Shown here: positions 6,280 through 10,753 of the stretch, piece by piece
Numbering within the stretch: the first letter of the stretch is position 1
Layout: each line of letters begins with the position of its first letter
Assembly: GCA_937983035.1 (NCBI GenBank)
Contig: CALKAN010000127.1
Location: forward strand, 1 to 10,753
Origin: an uncultured Paenibacillaceae bacterium
GTDB taxonomy: Bacteria; Bacillota; Bacilli; Paenibacillales; CALAME01
DNA: 10,753 nt
Direction of reading: 5' to 3'
The notes under the pieces: generated by a model
Told to the model about the DNA's origin: nothing
The model's database searches: none
The model's input: only the letters and a program-made list of their open reading frames with translations
Position numbers and translations under genes: made by a program

Positions 6280-7568
6280 CTTGGACTCCTTCCTTCGGAA
6301 TGAGGAACGGATGGATCATTTTCCCATTCCATCATATATTGGATTCGTTCGAACAAAGTTGGGTGACCGTATCGAAACCACTTCACCGCAGCAGGCGGAT
6401 TCACTTCGCTTTTCCCGGCAATCGACAGCTTCTGCAGCGTGCGGATGGCCGCCTCTGGATTTAACGTTTTCTCCAAGGCAAAAACATCCGCCGCGTGCTC
6501 CGCTTGTCTGGAGATGCCGTTAGAAATTGGAGAACTGACAAATGCAAGAATCGAAATCAGCAGCAACAGAAGCGGAGCCAATGCGAGGTCATGCTTGCTT
6601 CTTGCACGCAAGCTTGTCCCCCATCGTTTGACAATTTGATGGTACAGAAGATGCAGCACATACAAACCCGCAAGCGTGCCCGCCATGTTTCCAATGAGCG
6701 CCCAACTCAAATGATTCATTACGTAGTGCCCGATTTCATGCGCCATAATATAAAGGGTCTCGTCTTGATCCAAACGCTCGATGGCCGTATCGTACAAGAC
6801 GATGCGCAAACTCGTTCCGATTCCATTGACATAAGCATTGATCGCATTCGTTTTCTCGGATTTGTTCACAACATAAACCCGTTCAGCCGGCACTCCTTCG
6901 GATGCAGCCATCTCAATGATTCGTCCTTCCAACTGTTCATCTTGCAACAATTGGAAATCATGATAAAGCGGATCGATAAACAGAGGCTGGGCATAAAAAA
7001 GCAAAAAACTGAGCGGGAGTGATATAAACCACGCATGCAGCCACCAACGCCCAGGGCTTTTCTTTAGTAAAAAGAACAAGATCGCTGTCACCAGTCCGGT
7101 GGAAAAAGCTGCCATCGCCAAACTGATCGACTGATCCCGAATCCAGCTCAACCAAGATTGATTTGAAATGCCGTAATGAACCGCTAAGCGGTAACTGAAG
7201 ATGCTAATCGGCAATTTCATTGCATAAGCGAAAACCGAAATGATCAGCCCGCAAACAAAAGCGTGCAGCGGCGCCTTCGAACCGATCCGTTCCGCCCAAT
7301 TGCGAAAACCGTGTGAAATGCCCAGTGCGATCAACAATAAATAAATGCCCCATTCAAAAGGCACTGATATAAAATAGATCACGCTTCGCAATCTCGAATA
7401 TTCCGTGCTTTGCGCAAGCTCCTGCGGGCTCATGAATGTTGCGGGATCAGCCGGCGTGCCCAAATAAGATTCCGGAATGCCTGCGGGAGCCGCGGCCAGC
7501 AAATAATAGGAAATAAACATGCCGAATCCGACAAATGCAACAAAATAAATAAACAGCAGTTTTCTCAT
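6276..7568 (-). CDS. yhfN: M48 family membrane metalloprotease, YhfN/Ste24-like
   Basis: This 430-aa integral membrane zinc protease has the M48 arrangement: an N-terminal hydrophobic segment, several further segments (about 63-86, 101-125, 147-168, 175-194), the zinc motif HEIGH (277-281, catalytic Glu278), two more hydrophobic segments (about 287-310 and 329-349), and EHAAD (357-361), whose Glu357 is the likely third zinc ligand. NAYVNGIG (244-251) and GHPTLFERI (401-409) are also typical of Ste24/CAAX-protease-like enzymes. Length fits Bacillus YhfN. Bacterial members are thought to act in membrane protein quality control, but the substrate is unknown. The ATG has GGAG six bases upstream. 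It lies 21 bases after the ABC ATPase gene and overlaps the hydrolase gene by four bases. Confidence 0.92.
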   Translation of the reverse strand: MRKLLFIYFVAFVGFGMFISYYLLAAAPAGIPESYLGTPADPATFMSPQELAQSTEYSRLRSVIYFISVPFEWGIYLLLIALGISHGFRNWAERIGSKAPLHAFVCGLIISVFAYAMKLPISIFSYRLAVHYGISNQSWLSWIRDQSISLAMAAFSTGLVTAILFFLLKKSPGRWWLHAWFISLPLSFLLFYAQPLFIDPLYHDFQLLQDEQLEGRIIEMAASEGVPAERVYVVNKSEKTNAINAYVNGIGTSLRIVLYDTAIERLDQDETLYIMAHEIGHYVMNHLSWALIGNMAGTLAGLYVLHLLYHQIVKRWGTSLRARSKHDLALAPLLLLLISILAFVSSPISNGISRQAEHAADVFALEKTLNPEAAIRTLQKLSIAGKSEVNPPAAVKWFRYGHPTLFERIQYMMEWENDPSVPHSEGRSPR

Positions 7569-7589
7569 AAGCGGCTCCAGTCAACCTTG

Positions 7590-8321
7590 TTACATGAGAT
7601 GAATCGAACGTTTCTCTTGCAAGGTTAGTCGTCTTCCTTTGGCATCTACCATGATTTTGCCGTCCGCAAGCCCCCATATTCTCGTCGCGTATTTCTCAGC
7701 CAGACTCACGTCATGCAGACAGCATAAGAGGATAATCTCATCTTCTTCGCATATTTTTCGGAAATCTGACAGCACTCTTTCTGCCGAGTGCGGATCTAAA
7801 CCGGTCACGGGCTCGTCGGCCAATATGACGTCTGCCCCTTGCACTAACGCTCGCGCCAAAGCGACCCGCTGTTTTTCGCCGCCGCTTAATTGGCCTGTTT
7901 TCTGATCTGTCTTGTCCAAAAGACCGACTTTTTGCAAGTAATCTGAAGCGAGCATGTGCTGGTCCAACGTCGGCTTCCCGATCAAACGACGCCACAGCGG
8001 CACCCGAAAAATCATCCCGCCGACGACATTTTTAACTGCGCTTTTCTGTTCATTTAAAACCGGCTTTTCTGGAAGATAGGCCATGTTTTGCTTCACTTTA
8101 AAACGATCCCAAGCATTGAGCTCCAGAACGTCTTCCCCTTTGTAAATGTACTGTCCTTGATCCCATTTTTCTTTCAAGGCGAGCAAGCGAAGAAGCGTCG
8201 TCTTCCCGCTGCCGCTTCCGCCGACAATGGCGATGAATTCCCCCGGGTCGGCTTGAAAGCTGATGCCGGACAATACTTTGGAACCGTGATACGATTTAGC
8301 CATATTGCGAACAATGATCAT
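7590..8321 (-). CDS. Orphan ABC transporter ATPase, PhnC-like, altered Q-loop
   Basis: This 243-aa protein is a single ABC nucleotide-binding domain: Walker A GGSGSGKT (34-41), signature LSGGEKQR (145-152), Walker B VILADE (165-170), D-loop after GLDP, and switch His203 in CCLHD. The GxxxRVPLWRRLIGKPT stretch (101-118) and LHDVSLAEKYATRIWGLADGKI (202-223) resemble phosphonate-type PhnC ATPases. The usual Q-loop glutamine is absent: the position reads YLPEKP (82-87). No permease or binding-protein gene is in the window. The ATG is chosen because the family start MIxVxN aligns, though the nearest GGAG is 15 bases upstream, unusually far; weak initiation is possible. It lies 39 bases after the 70-aa gene. 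It may energise an unlinked permease or act outside transport. Confidence 0.85.
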   Translation of the reverse strand: MIIVRNMAKSYHGSKVLSGISFQADPGEFIAIVGGSGSGKTTLLRLLALKEKWDQGQYIYKGEDVLELNAWDRFKVKQNMAYLPEKPVLNEQKSAVKNVVGGMIFRVPLWRRLIGKPTLDQHMLASDYLQKVGLLDKTDQKTGQLSGGEKQRVALARALVQGADVILADEPVTGLDPHSAERVLSDFRKICEEDEIILLCCLHDVSLAEKYATRIWGLADGKIMVDAKGRRLTLQEKRSIHLM

Positions 8322-8360
8322 GATCTTTTGTCGAGGCTCCTTTCTCCTTTCTTCAACTCC

Positions 8361-8573
8361 CTATTCGACCACGCGAAATTCGCACTCATTTCTTAAAAAG
8401 TAAGATTTGTTAATTTTGACAGAGTGGGCGGTAAATTTTTGAATCAATCCGCCGGGCTCCAATTGAACATAAATATCATCGGCTGTTTTTGACCAAACAC
8501 TGACTTTTCGCTGCGTCAATGCTGCGGTTAACAATTCCATATCCGTTTCAATCACCGTTTTACTGAACGACAT
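8361..8573 (-). CDS. Small hypothetical protein, 70 aa
   Basis: I do not recognise this protein. It has no signal peptide or membrane segment. A short helix-like start (about 10-22, MELLTAALTQRK) is followed by alternating hydrophobic residues suggesting four short beta strands (WSKTADDIYVQLEPGG, then IQKFTAHSVKIN and YFLRNECEFRVVE). The single cysteine is Cys64. AAGGA lies eight bases before the ATG, and the reading frame is closed on the right by an extended -10 promoter at 8610-8618, so it is likely the first gene of the ABC-protease-hydrolase-radical SAM set. The good ribosome binding site and position support a real gene despite the short length. Confidence 0.62.
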   Translation of the reverse strand: MSFSKTVIETDMELLTAALTQRKVSVWSKTADDIYVQLEPGGLIQKFTAHSVKINKSYFLRNECEFRVVE

Positions 8574-8609
8574 TCGTCATTTCCTTTCCTTGCAAAATCT
8601 TTATCATCT

Positions 8610-8618
8610 ATTTTACCA
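8610..8618 (-). promoter_or_regulatory. Extended -10 promoter for the 70-aa/ABC/M48 operon
   Basis: Read on the minus strand the bases are TGGTAAAAT, that is TGn immediately followed by TAAAAT, an extended -10 element for sigma-A. The hexamer 17 bases upstream is poor (TTCCTC), which extended -10 promoters tolerate. It lies in the 98-base gap between pncB and the 70-aa gene, 36 bases before that gene's ATG. Because no clear terminator follows pncB, read-through from pncB may add to it. Confidence 0.5.
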
Positions 8619-8671
8619 CTGAAATGCCTGAAGAGGAATGGTTTCGAGCGGTCTTCCTTCCTGCTGGGCGT

Positions 8672-10111
8672 CTAAACATGATTTAATTCTTGAATTCTTA
8701 AATGCCACAGCCGCTCACTGAAATATACCGGATAGCGTTCCGGATTCAGCAGCCGCAAGTATTCCGGCCAAAATGTCATTTTCTGCTCTTCAAAGTTGCT
8801 CCGAATTTCTTGCAATGACGGAAGCGGTCTGACCAGCTTTCCTTCTCTGATCACTTCATGCAGCAATGGAACGGCTTCATATTGCTCAAGCTGTCTTTTA
8901 CGAAATGGATGCTGCGGATCAATCACATGAAGCTTCTCGCCGTTCAGCGCATCTTTTTCTTCTCCTTCCATGATCATGCAGTCTGCAATCGCCTTTCCCG
9001 TCTGAGGATTGAACAAGCGGAAGACGCGTTTTAATCCCGGGGTTGTCATTTTGTCAGGATTCGAAGACAACTTGACGGTTGGAACATACTCCCCTTGGCC
9101 GTTCATTCTCGCTGCCATTTTATATACCCCGCCCAACGCCGGCTCATTGCCTGCCGTAATCAGTCTTGTGCCGACGCCCCAAGAATCGATGCGCGCGCCT
9201 TGACCTTTTAAATTAAAAATTGTGTCTTCATCGACGTCGCTGGATGCAACGATTTTAACATCATGAAGTCCGGCATCATCTAACATTTTTCTGGCTTGAA
9301 TGGACAAATAGGCCAGATCGCCGCTGTCTAAACGTATCGCTTTCAATCGTTTCCCTTGCTCTTCCATTTCTTTGCCGATTCGAATCGCGTTTGGAATTCC
9401 AGTCCGAAGCGTATGATACGTATCGACCAGCAGCGTTGTTTGATCCGGAAGCGCGGCTGCATACTTTCTAAAGGCCTCCTCTTCGTCCCCCTGGCTTTGA
9501 ATCCATGAATGCGCATGCGTTCCTGCAGTCGGGATGCCGAAACGCCTGCCGGCAAGCATATGAGAAGTGGCATGAAAACCAGATATGTACGCGGATCTGG
9601 CTCCCCATAATGCCGCATCCGCTTCATGAGCCCGCCTTGCTCCAAATTCCATCAAAATATCGTCTCCTGCTGCATGCTTGATGCGCGCAGCTTTCGTTGC
9701 TATTAACGTTTGAAAGTTAATGAAATTCAGCAGCGCCGTTTCGATTAAGTGGGCTTCAAACAATCGGGCTTCGATGCGCAGCAACGGCTCGTTCGGAAAA
9801 ACAAGCGAACCTTCCGGGATGGCAAGAACGCTGCCGCTGAACTTAAAGTGCTTCAATTGTTCAAGAAAAGCAGGGTCATAATTTTCTTCTTGCTTCGCCA
9901 AATATTGAAGATCATCGTCTGTAAATCTTAAATTTAACAAATAGTCTACTGCCCTCTCTAATCCGGCGAAAACAGCATAACCGTTTCCAAAAGGAAGTTT
10001 GCGAAAATAAAGATCAAATACCGCTTTGCGGTCCGCCGTGTTATGAAACCAATGGGCATACATCATATTCACTTGATATTTATCTGTATGCAAAATCATT
10101 CCGCTGTTCAT
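8672..10111 (-). CDS. pncB: Nicotinate phosphoribosyltransferase
   Basis: This 479-aa enzyme joins nicotinate and PRPP, with ATP hydrolysis, to give nicotinate mononucleotide, the entry step of the Preiss-Handler NAD salvage pathway in the cytosol. Recognisable are the N-terminal TDKYQVNMMYAHW (9-21), MEFGARRAHEADA (154-166), AGTHAHSW (196-203) with the likely phosphorylated histidine region, the PRPP-site residues LDSGD (261-265), ASSDVDE (289-295) and WGVGTRL (311-317). Full length fits the Bacillus YueK/PncB type. The ATG at 10111 has GGGGG (10119-10123) seven bases upstream. It has its own promoter in the divergent region, and I see no clear terminator after its stop, so some read-through into the 70-aa gene set is likely. 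Confidence 0.96.
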   Translation of the reverse strand: MNSGMILHTDKYQVNMMYAHWFHNTADRKAVFDLYFRKLPFGNGYAVFAGLERAVDYLLNLRFTDDDLQYLAKQEENYDPAFLEQLKHFKFSGSVLAIPEGSLVFPNEPLLRIEARLFEAHLIETALLNFINFQTLIATKAARIKHAAGDDILMEFGARRAHEADAALWGARSAYISGFHATSHMLAGRRFGIPTAGTHAHSWIQSQGDEEEAFRKYAAALPDQTTLLVDTYHTLRTGIPNAIRIGKEMEEQGKRLKAIRLDSGDLAYLSIQARKMLDDAGLHDVKIVASSDVDEDTIFNLKGQGARIDSWGVGTRLITAGNEPALGGVYKMAARMNGQGEYVPTVKLSSNPDKMTTPGLKRVFRLFNPQTGKAIADCMIMEGEEKDALNGEKLHVIDPQHPFRKRQLEQYEAVPLLHEVIREGKLVRPLPSLQEIRSNFEEQKMTFWPEYLRLLNPERYPVYFSERLWHLRIQELNHV

Positions 10112-10153
10112 CTGACATCCCCCAGAAATTAGTCTATTTCATCGAACATTATT

Positions 10154-10181
10154 ATCATAGCGCGAGTTTAAAAGTTTGCAA
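10154..10181 (-). promoter_or_regulatory. Sigma-A-like promoter of pncB
   Basis: On the minus strand TTGCAA (10176-10181) and TATGAT (10154-10159) are separated by 16 bases. The -10 is five of six to consensus and the -35 four of six. It lies 42 bases before the pncB ATG. A hairpin-forming sequence GAAAT/ATTTC (10125-10140) sits in the leader. The -35 lies inside the region upstream of the plus-strand antitoxin gene. Confidence 0.6.
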
Positions 10182-10194
10182 ATCCAATCTGAGA

Positions 10195-10204
10195 AAGGAA
10201 GGAG
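10195..10204 (+). promoter_or_regulatory. Ribosome binding site fixing the antitoxin TTG start
   Basis: AAGGAAGGAG contains two Shine-Dalgarno-like cores, four and eight bases from the TTG at 10209. It supports this start over the longer frame from TTG at 10176, which has no such site. Confidence 0.65.
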
Positions 10205-10208
10205 CCGA

Positions 10209-10514
10209 TTGAAACCGCTCAAAGACTTCAGCAAACATCAATGGAAGCAAATGAAAGAAAAAATCGCTCAGCTCTCAAACCAAGATAAAGCCAAAGAGGA
10301 AAGTGCTCCTGTCTTTGAAATTGATCCGGAAACGTACAGAAAGTTGAAGCGATTCGCTGAGCAAGACAACACCGATATCGAATCGTTGCTGCAGCAAGCG
10401 ATCCAATCGTTTATCGAACATCGGACCGCCTCCTTTGTCCCGATATCAGAGGAGCACCTGGCCCGAAATCCATTGTTGAAATTAGACGCCATTGTGAAAG
10501 AGGTGAATTCGTGA
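10209..10514 (+). CDS. Ribbon-helix-helix antitoxin candidate (VapB-like)
   Basis: This 101-aa protein has a lysine-rich N-terminal extension (1-32). A ribbon-helix-helix pattern follows: a short strand PVFEID (34-39), a first helix from PETYRKLKRFAEQDN (40-54), and a second helix DIESLLQQAIQSFIEHR (56-72). The C-terminal tail ISEEHLARNPLLKLDAIVKE (79-98) has the NPLLxL pattern seen in toxin-binding tails of some antitoxins. The TTG start is supported by the strong ribosome binding site at 10195-10204. Its stop overlaps the downstream PIN gene's start (GTGA, 10511-10514). Together this fits a type II antitoxin that would bind the toxin and repress its own promoter. No good plus-strand promoter is visible. 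The main doubt is that RHH helices are short and could be mis-scored by eye. Confidence 0.7.
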   Translation: MKPLKDFSKHQWKQMKEKIAQLSNQDKAKEESAPVFEIDPETYRKLKRFAEQDNTDIESLLQQAIQSFIEHRTASFVPISEEHLARNPLLKLDAIVKEVNS

Positions 10515-10753
10515 TCGAAAACGCAGTTTTGCAACCGAACAGATCCATATCAGCGTTAGAAGACACGGTTTTTTTAGACAAGCCGGCCTTGGCTGCATTT
10601 ATGAATCCAGAAGATCCTAAGTATGCGAAAGCGCGCACGTACTTCGTGGAAATGGAAGATTTGGGACGCACGTTCAGCACATCGAACTTAGTGCTGTATG
10701 AGCTGCACCGCTGGCTTCGCAACGAATATTCTTATGCGCTCGCAGAAATGTTC
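10511..10753 (+). CDS. PIN-domain toxin candidate (VapC-like), partial at right edge
   Basis: The first 81 residues of a PIN-domain protein are present; the rest lies outside the window. VFLDKPALAAFMNPEDPKYAKARTYF (20-45) matches the PIN N-terminal strand and helix, with catalytic Asp23, and TSNLVLYELHRWL (57-69) matches the second conserved element, with Glu64. PIN toxins are Mg-dependent ribonucleases that usually cleave tRNA or rRNA. The GTG start has GAGGTG five bases upstream and overlaps the antitoxin stop, so it is translationally coupled. Unusual points are a 19-residue extension before the PIN strand and DKPA in place of the common DTSA/DSSA. The remaining acidic residues are not visible, so activity cannot be judged. 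Confidence 0.75.
   Translation, partial: MIENAVLQPNRSISALEDTVFLDKPALAAFMNPEDPKYAKARTYFVEMEDLGRTFSTSNLVLYELHRWLRNEYSYALAEMF

Noticed and set aside
8574..8671. Terminator after pncB
   Set aside because: Several GGAAG and CTTCC stretches occur but no stem followed by a T-run; the gap holds the extended -10 promoter instead.
10176..10208. Longer antitoxin start at TTG 10176
   Set aside because: It has no ribosome binding site, and the extra codons include the AAGGAAGGAG that serves the TTG at 10209.
1..10753. CRISPR arrays, insertion sequences, prophage or tRNA/rRNA genes
   Set aside because: No regularly spaced repeats, transposase or integrase motifs, or tRNA/rRNA-like structures were seen on reading both strands.

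Overview
The window reads as chromosome of a low-to-moderate-GC Bacillota, most likely a Bacillaceae-type member of the Bacillales. The reasons are strong AGGAGG-type ribosome binding sites, frequent GTG/TTG starts, and proteins resembling Bacillus YueK (PncB), YhfN, YqkD, YfkJ and YueD plus a DUF2157/GDYXXLXY pair. I cannot name a species from the sequence alone. No rRNA, tRNA, insertion sequence, phage gene or CRISPR array is visible, and gene density is high with short gaps.

Twelve genes on the minus strand fill positions 53-10111; two on the plus strand start at 10209 and run off the right edge. In minus-strand order: (1) pncB (10111-8672), nicotinate phosphoribosyltransferase, with its own sigma-A-like promoter. 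(2) A tightly packed set, 8573-4474: a 70-aa orphan, an orphan PhnC-like ABC ATPase with an altered Q-loop, an M48 (Ste24/YhfN-like) membrane metalloprotease, a membrane-anchored YqkD-like alpha/beta hydrolase, and an SPL-family radical SAM protein. It is preceded by an extended -10 promoter, and no convincing terminator separates it from pncB. (3) A second set, 4363-1993: a YfkJ-type low-molecular-weight protein tyrosine phosphatase, a small alpha/beta hydrolase, a YueD-like SDR reductase and a 131-aa orphan. It is closed by a very clear intrinsic terminator at 1955-1991. (4) A DUF2157 membrane protein and a GDYXXLXY protein with a 4-base ATGA overlap (1821-53), followed by a stem-loop cut by the left edge.

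On the plus strand, divergent from pncB, is a type II toxin-antitoxin-like pair. A ribbon-helix-helix antitoxin candidate with a TTG start overlaps by GTGA a PIN-domain (VapC-like) gene with a GTG start, truncated at the right edge.

Most of the window is ordinary housekeeping and conserved-hypothetical content. The points most worth a second look are the TA pair with its non-standard PIN start and motif, the orphan ATPase lacking the Q-loop glutamine beside a membrane protease, the radical SAM enzyme without the spore photoproduct lyase cysteine, and the shared pncB/TA control region.
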